Part shown: piece after piece, positions 10,915 through 20,789 of the stretch
Numbering within the stretch: the first letter of the stretch is position 1
Layout of the letters: every line of letters begins with the position of its first letter
Assembly (NCBI RefSeq): GCF_001661265.1
Contig: NW_017567004.1
Span: forward strand, 144,279-208,278
Reading direction: 5' to 3'
Source of the DNA: Saitoella complicata NRRL Y-17804
Lineage: Eukaryota > Ascomycota > Saitoellomycetes > Saitoellales > Saitoellaceae
Length of the DNA: 64,000 nucleotides
Program-made: the position numbers and the translations under genes
Notes under the pieces: generated by a model
What the model was told of the DNA's origin: nothing
What the model saw: the letters and a program-made list of their open reading frames with translations, nothing else
The model's database searches: none

Positions 10915-13806
10915 TTAACGCCTAATACAGTTGATAGCGTTTTCAGTGCGGCCGTCACGCTTGTACAAACCCTCACCGAGGGCGTACGGATAACCGAGAG
11001 TGGAACTGAAACTCCATCGCGTAACATCGCGGCGAGTGAGTTCAAAAGTGACGGTCGTCTTTTCCCCCGGGTACAATTCCACCTTGTCGAAGCCGCGAAG
11101 GTCAGTCTCAGACCATGTCACGTTGCGTGGAACATCGCCAACAGGAACGATTTCGACTTGGTCGGACATGAACAATCTTTCGTAATCCGCAACGGTGAGT
11201 TGCGCACAATCCTCGCACTTGCTGTCGCCCTGCATGTCATCCTGTGCGTAACGGAGGAAAATCTGAGGCACAGTAGCGCCCTTAGAACAGCCGACGTTTT
11301 CGACTTCGAACGAGATTTTGAAGATCACGTCATAAAGGGAAGGATTTCCGCCCACTCCGCCTCCATTCCTGGAATAAGGGAAGGAATTAAATTCATTTTG
11401 TCCCTCTCCAGACAATGAGGGACGCGGCGCAGTCGATGTTTTTGAACAGGTGGTCTCCGCCATTGTGGAATCAGCATCAGCTTTAGGTTTGTGAGGATGT
11501 GCGCCACTTGAAGGTACAGATGTAGGACACGAGATATATGGGTAGATGTAGCCACTGACACTCGAAATAGACGTCGGGAAGCACAAATCGGACACCGGAG
11601 GGACAGTGTCATTCAAGAACGACAGAGATGGCGTTGCCGGTCGAGGTGCGTAATCGCCGAGGTCACCGACCGTCTCGACAGTGATGTTCCCGTATCTGAA
11701 TTCTGTGTAACTCAAGCCATAGCCGAAACTGTACCGAGGTGTGATGTTGTTGCAGAGGAACCAGCGATAGTCAATAAGCGTGCCCTCCGTGAAATTGATC
11801 TGGGGCACAGAGAAGTTCGGTTGATAAAGAACATGGGCGGGATAATCATCGCGGCATTTAGCGATAGTAAATGGCAGAACACCACTGGGGTTAACATCAC
11901 CGAAGAGCACGTCTGTAATGGCATGACCACTTTCCTGACCCGGCAAACCAGCCCAGATCACGCCAGTCACGTTGGGGTGCTCAATCCATTCCTCCAGAAT
12001 AACGGGACCAACCGAGTGAATAACGACAACGGTATTGTAGCAATGCTCCGCTACGGTCTTGATTAATGTATCACCATCATGCCAGAGAGTAAGGTTATTG
12101 CGGTCACCCTCGTTACCGTCCACATCAATGTAGCCCTCGCCAGAGTCCGCATTGACAAAGACAAGGCAGACACCGCTAGGCGCATCCGCGGCCTGATCAG
12201 CAAGTGTAATAGCCTCATCATAGGCGTAATTATCAAGCACCCACATGACCTCACTACCTGCAGCAGAAGCTCTTTCTTGGATGGCCTCAAGGGGGTCGAC
12301 GAGGTAGGGGAAGTTCGCGGTACCGGAGCCCCACCCAACTGCTAACGTCCCATTGTCGCAACCGCGGTCTGGGCAGCCATTGGGTCCAACTTCAGCTGGC
12401 CCGGCATCGGACCCAAAAATGGCGATGAAAGGAATACCGTCCTCAAGAGGAAGAGCAGGCTTCCCATTAGCCTTCACGTTCTTTAGAAGGACGTTTGCCT
12501 CGGCGGCAATGTCACGGATCAACTTTCGGTGCTCATCCATGACGTTGACGTGCTCGTTGACGACACCAAAATCCTCTTGGGCGGCAAAGTCTTCGTAACC
12601 TTCAGTACGAAGCGTCCAAGAGTTGAAGTTAACCTCTGGATAATCATTGTCCTGTCCCATATAGTACCAGGCGGCAAGAATTCGAGTAGCCATATCATCG
12701 ACACGCCAGAGAGGAACAGATCCGTTTACAACAGCCTCGGTGAGGTTGGGACCAAACCAGGCACCGTCGGAGCCGGCTGCTGTGTCACCCGGCATAGACA
12801 TATCCAACCCTGCGAGAGCCGATTCCACACCGCTGTGCTGGCCCCACCAGTCAGAAACAACAAAGCCTTGGAAGCCGAATTCATCCTTCAAAACACCATT
12901 GATGAGATACGCGTTCTGAGCGGCATAAGAGTTGTTGATCTGATTGTATGAGGTCATAACACTGCCGACGTTGGCCCTGACTGCATCCTGGAAGGGCCAT
13001 GCGTAGAGCTAATGAGTAGGTCAATTAGATACTGGGTCTAGCATAGTACCGTTCAGGAATCTTACCTCATGCAACGTCCTCTGGCCCAGGTTGGACGAAT
13101 AAGAATCGGTGATGTCGTAGCCATAACCCTCGGCTTCTCCAACTTGACGGAAATGTTCCTGAGCATAAGCAATGTAATGCTTGGCGCAGGCAATGACTCC
13201 CTGGCTTTGAATACCGGTGATGGTTTCGTACATGGCGGCACCGCAAACATACGGATCCGCGCTGAAGCCTTCCCTGTTTTACAGTTTTAGTACATGCGAG
13301 ATGAGTGAAGGAATGTGTGTATACCAGTTCCTACCACCTTCAGGATCGCGACCGAGAGGTCCAGCAACAGGCCCCAGTTGGACATTGACACCCTTACCAC
13401 GGAATTCCTTACCCATAGCAACACCTCTCAAATACATGGCCGTGCGGTTGAAAGTCTGAGCGACGGTGATCCCGGCAGGGAAGACTGAGTTGTAGTCCGT
13501 GTCGCGAACACCAAGGGGAGAGTCTTGAAGACAAAGAGAAGGGATGCACAAACGAGGAACAGACCCAGTGTTGCCTACACAAGGGCCTTGTTGCCAACCG
13601 ATGCCTGTCGTAAGATTGACCTTCTCAAGGAGAGTCATGTCGCCAAGAGTCGCGCGAGCAGCATCGTATGCAGCAGACCAATTACCGAGGCCGGATCCGC
13701 GAGGCGAAGGATAGTATCCCTCAAGAGGTTGAGGATAATAGATGCCATCGACTTGAGCTTTGGCACCGGCAAAGAGGGTCAAGGCCACAGTAGCGTAGAG
13801 AAGCAT
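10915..13806 (-). CDS. Secreted GH3 beta-glucosidase
   Basis: Exons 13806-13325, 13273-13066, 13008-10915, 927 aa. A signal peptide of about 17 residues ([16 protein letters not shown]) precedes the GH3 TIM-barrel domain. Diagnostic parts are [18 protein letters not shown] across intron 1 and the nucleophile Asp about residue 283 in [11 protein letters not shown]. The alpha/beta sandwich domain follows, and the C-terminal FnIII-like domain begins near [17 protein letters not shown]. Many Asn-X-Ser/Thr sites fit secretion. The enzyme hydrolyses cellobiose and other beta-glucosides outside the cell. A Ser/Pro-rich insertion lies before the FnIII domain. The start is the ATG directly before the hydrophobic signal core. 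The promoter carries a TATA box and GCGGGG/GCGGAG sites, consistent with glucose repression. Exact substrate is not readable. Confidence 0.93.
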
Positions 13807-13864
13807 TGTTGACAAAAGGCAGCCGTTGCCGTGAGGACGTTGGCCTTAAAGTTCTGTGCAACTA

Positions 13865-14002
13865 GCGGAGGTCGGTGTCGCTGAGGACGAGTGAGCTGAA
13901 TGATGGTCATTCTCAGCGGGGATCATGTCGTCCTTTTATAGCTGGAGCTCGAAGACCCATAGACATCAAAACGGTCCGCCTGATCCTCTTGAAGAGGCGG
14001 GG
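13865..14002. promoter_or_regulatory. Three CreA/Mig1-type sites (SYGGRG) upstream of beta-glucosidase
   Basis: GCGGAG at 13865-13870, GCGGGG at 13916-13921 and GCGGGG at 13997-14002 match the CreA consensus SYGGRG. They lie 60-200 nt upstream of the start. CreA repression of cellulolytic genes is established in filamentous fungi; binding here is inference, and the motif is short enough to occur by chance. Confidence 0.4.
13932..13940 (-). promoter_or_regulatory. TATA box of beta-glucosidase
   Basis: On the minus strand the sequence reads TATAAAAGG, ending about 125 nt upstream of the start codon. The position fits a TATA element of a strongly regulated gene. Confidence 0.5.
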
Positions 14003-14674
14003 TACGGCTCGTGTGGACGTGGCATTATTTTCTCACCGGCTGGGCAAACCACCGTGAAGCACTTGATGCCTTAAAGAGCATCTTGTGTAGGTGTTGCAAT
14101 CCAACCCCATTCGTATTACTGAGCGCGAATGAAATACTCCACACACTGTTGGCGTTTTTAAGTTAGCAGACCGGCATCCATCTGAAATAATGCGGAGAAG
14201 ACGTGCGGTATGGACAAAAAAAGGCGTCTGGCACGCGGGCCCGCCCAGCTGCTGCGTAGGTTTGCCATCAGTAATCTGCTCCAGACCTTTACGCGTAGCA
14301 TGCGCTAAACACTGACATCCGTCCACAGCTTTCGGTGGTCTGCATCTCCTACTAAATGAGGGCGCTTCAATTCCGCAGTCCAAATTAAGGCTTGGTCCGC
14401 ATGGTTCGATGTTTGTGATGCTAAGGGGGCAGAGATCCTGTATGAGTTGAATGACAGCGACAACGGCCTGGATACGCGAATTGCAGCTGACTGCGCACCG
14501 AGGTCATATGCTGCTCGAGAACCCGGCAAGTTGCCGCTCAACATGCGACGACCAGCAGTATACGCGTTCGTTTGACCCGGCCACGGCTGCTGCTGTACGC
14601 GTCCCATTTACCTGGTATCCATTGCAATGACTTTGCGGTGAGCTGTGTTCGTGAGATTCGCAGCTGAGCTTTAG

Positions 14675-14752
14675 CTAGGTAGGTACGTCACTCACCGCCT
14701 AGCAGGTGCCTACATAGATACCTGTATGTTGTATGTAGGTATATACCAGTAC
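14675..14752. repeat. TAGGTA/TACCTA-rich patch
   Basis: The sequence contains TAGGTAGGTAC, GCCTACATAGATACCTG and GTATGTAGGTATATACC, so the same 6-mer words recur in direct and inverted orientation within 80 nt. The unit is irregular and no target-site duplication is visible. It may be a decayed simple repeat. Confidence 0.4.
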
Positions 14753-15679
14753 CAGTAATGTCAATGTTACTTGACGTATATCGGACCGAGCTGCACTTTA
14801 ATCTCATTACTGAACCGCTTAAGCTTACATAAGCTGTAGATACCTCAGAATACCCAGCCGTGTGAATTCCAGGAGCAGCAGCGGCTGGTCCCGGCTGCGC
14901 CGCTCATCTGGTACTGATCTCGGTTCATCATACTGTTTGTGTCGCAGGATCTGAAGGGTGTACAGGCGGCAAGGAGGCGAGCAACAAAAAAATGGTTCGG
15001 GTCTTCGCCGTGCCGAGGTATCCCACTATTTGCGGCCACGGCCCTTTGACAAACCATGTGAAAATCGGAAACCCTTGCGAAGTGACGGTATGTACATAGC
15101 AGCCCTTTCGTCAGCCGCATCAACGGTCACGATGTCTCGGCCCGGATGACGCTCTTGATGACTATACATGATTAAACGATCAACAATGGTCGGCGCTTCG
15201 ACGGCGAGAACTATTTCTGTGTGGGAACTTTGACAGGCATAATCGGCGAAGGATGAGCCCTAACGTTTCACCTCGTGTCCGACTGCGTGTTCTCGTCGTG
15301 GGAGACTATGTCGTGGAATTGCAATTGCGCATTGCATATGCTTCTTGATTACTCGTTACTAGTTCGAAGCTTTAGAGATGCCGGAGACAATTTCGTCTCT
15401 GCTCACGGTTCTCGGTCCGGCGCTTATCTCCTTTGACGAATCCGTATTCGCTTGCACGTCGTTAACGTTCTCCATCACGGGCGCCGGTGTTCGTCCGACC
15501 TTATGGAGCGATAGCTACGGGTTGTTGTGCAGAACCCAATCATCTGATAGTAGCACATGAGGGACATGTGCTGACGTTGTCGGAACGGCCTCCTTATATA
15601 TATTCTTCCACTCTAGGTCTGTTCTCGCGATCTCGACCTGTCTGAATTGTCATCTTCGCGAAGCTGCTTGATACTTAGC

Positions 15680-18125
15680 ATGTCGAACAGTCCGGCCTAC
15701 GAGCTAGGCGTCGTCGAGGTGATTAGCGAGCGTCCAAGCTTGAAGCATTGTGAACCGTGCTGATTGCAATCTGTTCATAGAATCCTCGATCCTACAGTCA
15801 TTTTCGAACCTATAGCGATGCCGATGCCCAGAAGCCAAGCGACACCTTAGCCGAGGAGGTCCATAGTCCCGGTTCTCCAACGTTCAACCGCACGTTCTCA
15901 ACGAACCCGGAGGAGGAATCTTTGCTGGGTCAAGAGCAACGCCGCGGCTTTTTTCTCTGGGCTTTACTTCCGGGATATATATCATTCGTAAAGCACCCTC
16001 AACAGTTGCTTCATGACAGCCGCTGACATTTCTACGTCTATAGTTATTGACCGCTGGAACCGTTACTGGTCTGGTCGTATGGCTATTCGCTGTGAAGATC
16101 AAGGTTGATCGTGGTTGCCATCATAATGAATCGAAACCCTGCCAGTGGTACATCCTCACGCACATCCCCATTTCCAAAATCCTGACCCTCACTACTATCG
16201 TCAACGCTGTCCAATCTAATACGAGTATGTCTATTCTCCTGTCGTGACCTGTATTTCACTGATTGCGTCGTTTCAGGTGGTTTCGTCATGGGTGTCGCCG
16301 CGATCTGGCTGGCTCGGTCATGGTTACAACTCTCTGTCGCACGTTCAGAAAACAATCTGTCTGTGCCGGAGATGGCATCCCTGGTGAACCTGTGTACCTC
16401 CGGCGGCAGGATTTGGGCCTTAGCTGACAACGCCTCGTTGTTATTTCAAGGTCCAAAGCCGCGAAATAGGTCAACTATCATTCTGCAAGGCCTCTGGATT
16501 GGACTCATGCTTTACATCTTCACTCACGCATCGTCTTTGGCAGATGTGTTTGTTCATTATGGCATGTGGGATATGGACACGATCGTGGGTGATGCACAGA
16601 ATACACCCTTGATTGCTGAGCAGACTCTCTGGGGCAGACGACTTCCCAGTGACTGTTTCGACAGTGGAGTCAACGGTGGACTGGGATGCGCTATGCAGTT
16701 ATGCCCCAATGAAGCGTATCACTGCCTTGTCGACCAGAGCGCGGCCGATGCCGTGTCCGCAAACGTCAGTGGAACAGACCGCGTTCATCTTGTCTTCGAC
16801 CAGCTGCAAGACGAGCAAAACCACTCTTTATTCCGCAGTATGGCTGTCCTGCTGTCAGCGCAGGCTTTGAACGCGAGTAACTATACGGCTGACAGCGTGG
16901 GGATATCCGTACAATGTGTGGTTCAGAGCGATGAATGCAACCTAGCACTAAATACTTCCTCGGGCGTTTTTCAATACGATTGCCCTGACTGGGAAACTAG
17001 CATCAATGATACGTTGCTTAATGGTGGGACAAACAATATGTGGTTCTATGACGAGGAATTTAGTGGTCAAGGCGGATATTGCTTCAGAACTCTTCCTTTT
17101 CTTGGTTCTATTGCGGACTCGACTCATTCCAACCCTGTCACTGGATTTGTGGGGTCTGCTTCGGTACCTCGATGGGGGATTCTTTTGACGTGTAATTTGA
17201 CAATGTGGGACGTCACTTACAATGCTATAGCTGAGTAAGCATCTTCTGCGCAGTCACCTTCAAGCATGAGCGCTAACCGCTGTAGTCCTTCACTAACTAA
17301 CGAGACTGAAAGCGTCGTGACACTTCTCAACGTCACGCGCACAAACACAACCGCGAGTAATCAAGTGCTGCAGGCGATTTTAACCACGCCGGAACGACGG
17401 GGAGCGGATCTTGCCTGGGGTCAAGCCGAGACACAATTCATGTCTAAAGGTGGGTTTGTGGTGGGCAATAGTTCCGTATTTGCAGATATTTGGGCATATG
17501 CATTCGCGTTTCAGGCCCTTGCCTTAACAACATCATCCCATTACGATGAAATCCCCATTCACGAGGGTCGATTGTTAAAAAGTCTTCAGACAACTGTAAG
17601 GGATTCCTTCCTGATGTCCTCAACCACTGCTGACAGGTTTGGAACAGTTTGTACCAATCTTGCCCCTTGCCATCTTCGTCGGTGTTATTTACCTCTAGTA
17701 TATGTTCCCGTATCATGAGGAGCATGGACTAATGTTTTGAATTAGTTGCCTCTTTATTCTTCTGGTCATGACCTTGGCATTTCTCACGGTGAGCCCGTCC
17801 ATCAACTACCTATCCGGTGGAAAGTCTGTTAGCGCGACCCGTCTGGCGCTCATGCGTCTCACCGATTCACACACCCTGATTTATCAACTTCTGGGTACCG
17901 ATAAGAACAAGAGTACAGAAGGGCGAGCTCTCAGGATGTGGGGTCCTCGTGACTGGGTTACTAAGGCCGTGATTGGAGAGAAGGGTAACATCTTTGGTGT
18001 CCATAAGGCTGAGTGAGTTCCATGGGATTTTCCGACGGGTGAGATGTCTCTGGTGGAGATATGAGAGGAAGGATGGTAATGTGATCTTCTGTCTCTACAG
18101 GAGTTGTTCGGCTAAGTGCGTCTAA
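15680..18125 (+). CDS. Multi-pass membrane glycoprotein of unknown function
   Basis: Exons proposed: 15680-15718, 15832-15987, 16044-16224, 16277-17234, 17286-17595, 17648-17697, 17746-18012, 18101-18125, about 661 aa. Each junction was chosen because it restores the frame and extends a hydrophobic helix. The N-terminal tail (about 60 residues) leads to a TM pair (WALLPGYISFLLTAGTV, then WYILTHIPISKILTLTT) and a third TM (GLWIGLMLYIFTHASSLADV). A large Cys-rich outer region with about ten Asn-X-Ser/Thr sites follows, then a last TM (FVPILPLAIFVGVIYL) and a cytosolic tail with RMWGPRDWV. This layout is seen in uncharacterised plasma-membrane proteins of filamentous ascomycetes; I do not know a function. 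The 3' end is uncertain. Read-through at 18013 gives a stop at once, and an alternative splice from 18115 to 18183 ends a few codons later. Proline-rich open segments near 18240-18420 may be further exons. Confidence 0.65.
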
Positions 18126-19155
18126 CGTATATCTACTGTGTTTACGATTCTTCTTTGTTTCTTTGTGGCATGCTTCGTTCAGGCAAACTTCAAGGTAGCC
18201 GCCACTGCTCATGAGCTCCGTGATCCAGTCATGGTGGCCAGGTGTTGGCCTTCCTCCTTACCAATATCCTGCGGGTTTCCAGCAGAACTCGATCAGATCA
18301 TCAGCAGTGCGCCTTTTGGCATTTGTAAAGCCACGGAATTCATAGATCTGCATATCGCTGAAAGATTGATCAAGATTTCGAGTCCCACGTGCATCTGGAG
18401 AATGAGAATGACCGGGAGCCGCCACACGAATCTTAGACTTCTTCCCAGAGATGGACCACTGTCAACGTGTTCAAGTTCCAGAGTCAAAGCTCGTCATCTC
18501 CGTTTAACTACGAAGTTGGAATGGCAGCCCTTTTTGTTCGAGTCTTCATCATCTGGGCCTTTCGGGCAACAACCGCGCGTACCTGAACCAGCCCTAGCGT
18601 TGGGCAATCCTGCTGCTGCTGCAATGATCTTTCCTCCGTTGCATTTTGCCGTGTATGAGAGAGGAGCTTACATTCGCTGGCATGTCCATGTGTGTGGCAG
18701 CAGTTACATGGGACCGAGCAGTTCACGTCGGTCTAGTATAGCCTCAACATTCTTTCCGCGAATGCTACAAATGGCTAATAATGCGGCGTCCTGGTTTAGT
18801 GATAGTCATGCAGAATCAAAACCACATGCGTCTATGAAGAATTGTTAATGTTCCATAGTAGGAAACACTGCACTTCCTCTGGTATGTTCACGACAAGAAG
18901 CTAGCTGGGTAGCACAGATTTCATTGAAGCACGTACAATCTGACAATGCTATCACCCAAACACATATGCACACCAAGGAACCGAAACGAACCAATAACTA
19001 ACCATATGGCTGCTGCAAGACCACGTTAACGAAACAACGATCCCATCGTGTTTGAACGCCCAAAGACCGAAAAGAGACACTCCAAAACAAGCCGAAACCA
19101 GATGCCCTACAAAACATATCGTACATCAATCCAAATAAAACCTTACTCAACTCCT
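18126..19155. other. Intergenic, possibly with 3' exons of the membrane protein
   Basis: No secure gene. One frame is open from 18138 to 18848, but it lacks motifs and starts at GTG. A different frame at 18375-18443 encodes an acidic stretch (DFESHVHLENENDREPPHES) that could be a C-terminal exon of the upstream gene. I cannot choose between these from sequence alone. Confidence 0.3.
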
Positions 19156-20322
19156 TCACTCCATCGCCGTATCTTGCGGCGATTCATCCAATCCCTCCCT
19201 CACGCTCATCATGTCCTCCACCCCTTCCTTCCCTTTCCCACCACCCTCAAGAAACCTCTCATCCCTCACCTCCTCGCCAGCTTCCTCCTCCTCACACTCC
19301 CCATCCTCACCTAAATTCACCATCGGTCGTACATCCCACCCCCTCCCCCAAACCTCATCAACCATCCTCAGATCATGCCTAACCTTTTCCCTCCTTGCAC
19401 TCTTCCCCGCCCCAGCGCCCAGCGTAGCAGTTCTATGCAACCCCGAACCCGTCACACCTGTCCCGCCAGCTCCGTCACCTCCGCCTACTCGACCTGCTCC
19501 ATGATCAAAGTCTCTTTCTTCGCGACGCACCGGTTCTGGCACTGGCGGCCGTGCACTCGGGCGCGGAGGCGATAAAGCTGCTGGCGCAGCGCTGAGACGA
19601 CGGGCATGTCGAACGACATGTAGCCGTTCCGCGAGTTCCTCCACCCGACGTCTCATATCATTCAACCTCGTCTCATGCCTATAAACCTCCGAAAACGTCG
19701 CACTAAGCCCGCGACGGCGGGGCCCACGTGAACGCTCACCATCACCATCACCATAGTCCTCATCATCATCTTCAGACGGACTATCGTATGCTCCGGCGCC
19801 GGGGAAGGAGGTCGGTGTCGCAGCAGCTGCTGCTGCAAAGGTCGTGTCGGGGAGGTCATCGGTGAGGCGTGCGGCGCGACGAATTCGATTCGAGGGTGCC
19901 GCCGCTTCCTGTCTCCGTAGCACACTGGCTTGCAGCGTCTCCTGATACTCCCTAGACATATCCCCCTGCCCCTGTGCCTCCATCGATCTCCTCGCATTCG
20001 CCAGCGTATTCAGCAAAGGCTCATATTGCATGTCGATGTCGGAAGCGGGAGCAGCAGCAGGAGGTGGTTGTGGGAGGGCTCCCATGCGTACTTGGCGGAT
20101 TTGGCCAAGGAGCGTTTCGAGGATTTGCATGCTGGGTGGGGTGCGGCTTGAGGCGGTCCTGTCGAGTTGGGTGCGGGAGAGGGCGTTTAGGGAGGAGAGG
20201 ATCGATGGGGTGGGGGCTGTTGGTTGTTCGAACCCTGCCGATGGGACAAGCGGAGGGACTGAAGGGATGCCGTCCTCATCCTCCGGCGGAGAAGTTGCTT
20301 TAGGATAAAGTGGGATAGGCAT
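19156..20322 (-). CDS. Disordered protein of unknown function, 388 aa
   Basis: Intronless frame with ATG at 20322. Mostly low-complexity: Pro/Ser/Ala-rich N-terminus, an alanine run, an acidic patch (SEDDDEDYGDGDGE) and a glycine-rich segment. Two parts look ordered. One is a helix with heptad character around residues 205-245 (TFSEVYRHETRLNDMRRRVE, then ELAERLHVVRHARRL). The other is a short block near 330 (HDLRMVDEVWGRGWDVRP) that could be a conserved motif. No family recognised. Length, start context and absence of stops over 1.16 kb support a real gene. It is divergent from the IQ protein gene and convergent with the membrane protein gene. Confidence 0.65.
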   Translation of the reverse strand: MPIPLYPKATSPPEDEDGIPSVPPLVPSAGFEQPTAPTPSILSSLNALSRTQLDRTASSRTPPSMQILETLLGQIRQVRMGALPQPPPAAAPASDIDMQYEPLLNTLANARRSMEAQGQGDMSREYQETLQASVLRRQEAAAPSNRIRRAARLTDDLPDTTFAAAAAATPTSFPGAGAYDSPSEDDDEDYGDGDGERSRGPRRRGLSATFSEVYRHETRLNDMRRRVEELAERLHVVRHARRLSAAPAALSPPRPSARPPVPEPVRREERDFDHGAGRVGGGDGAGGTGVTGSGLHRTATLGAGAGKSARREKVRHDLRMVDEVWGRGWDVRPMVNLGEDGECEEEEAGEEVRDERFLEGGGKGKEGVEDMMSVREGLDESPQDTAME

Positions 20323-20785
20323 GTTGCTGGTCTGCTGAGTCGTTTATCGCATTTTCTTAAAGGTTATGGTAGGATCGAAAATGTTCTTGGCCTCGTGGTG
20401 TAAACGTGCTTCGGTTCGGTGTACTTGGTCCCTAAAGATGTCGATCCTGGGGGGTGGTGCAGGTGGTGCCTTAACTCTAAGCCTCAATGAGATGGAGATG
20501 CGTAATGTAGAAAACGTTTCGAACCACTTAAAGATGACTGATGTATTTTTCGGAGCTTTGGGTTCAATTCATGCACCCCCAACGCACGACCTTCAAGGGT
20601 CACAGGCCTCCCACAACGCTCAGCCCTCCACCGACAATTCTCGTTCAATTTATACCCGAGACTGCCTGCCCCCCTCAAACACCGTTGAGCCTCCTTCATC
20701 TACACAAGTCTCCTTCTCAACTATCCAGGATGTCCTCCCTTGACCCAACGGCGGCTGTCAACCTCCTTGAACACCACTACCCACC
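20323..20785. promoter_or_regulatory. Divergent promoter and CT-rich leader before IQ protein gene
   Basis: 463 nt. The last 120 nt before the IQ protein start are pyrimidine-rich, as is common upstream of fungal transcription starts, and contain the uORF listed separately. Confidence 0.4.
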
Positions 20786-20789
20786 ATGA
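20730..20789 (+). CDS. Upstream ORF (19 aa) overlapping the IQ protein start by ATGA
   Basis: ATG at 20730 in the context CCAGGATG opens a 19-codon frame whose TGA (20787-20789) overlaps the main ATG (20786-20788). If the transcript includes it, ribosomes would finish exactly at the main start, the arrangement used for termination-reinitiation control. Transcription start is unknown, so presence in the mRNA is inference. Confidence 0.4.
   Translation: MSSLDPTAAVNLLEHHYPP

Larger units (their letters stand above)
13807..15679. other. 1.9 kb gene-free region between beta-glucosidase and membrane protein
   Basis: Apart from the beta-glucosidase promoter elements I find no coding region. Open frames are short, in every frame and without motifs. 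Around 14675-14750 there is a patch of TAGGTA/TACCT words in both orientations. No terminal repeats or transposase remnants are visible. Confidence 0.5.

Noticed and set aside
13807-15679. Search for a mobile element in the largest gene-free stretch
   Set aside because: No terminal inverted repeats, no long direct repeats, and no transposase, reverse transcriptase or integrase motifs in any frame.
18138-18848. A 236-codon frame after the membrane protein gene
   Set aside because: Starts at GTG, lacks motifs and overlaps better-looking short exon candidates in another frame.
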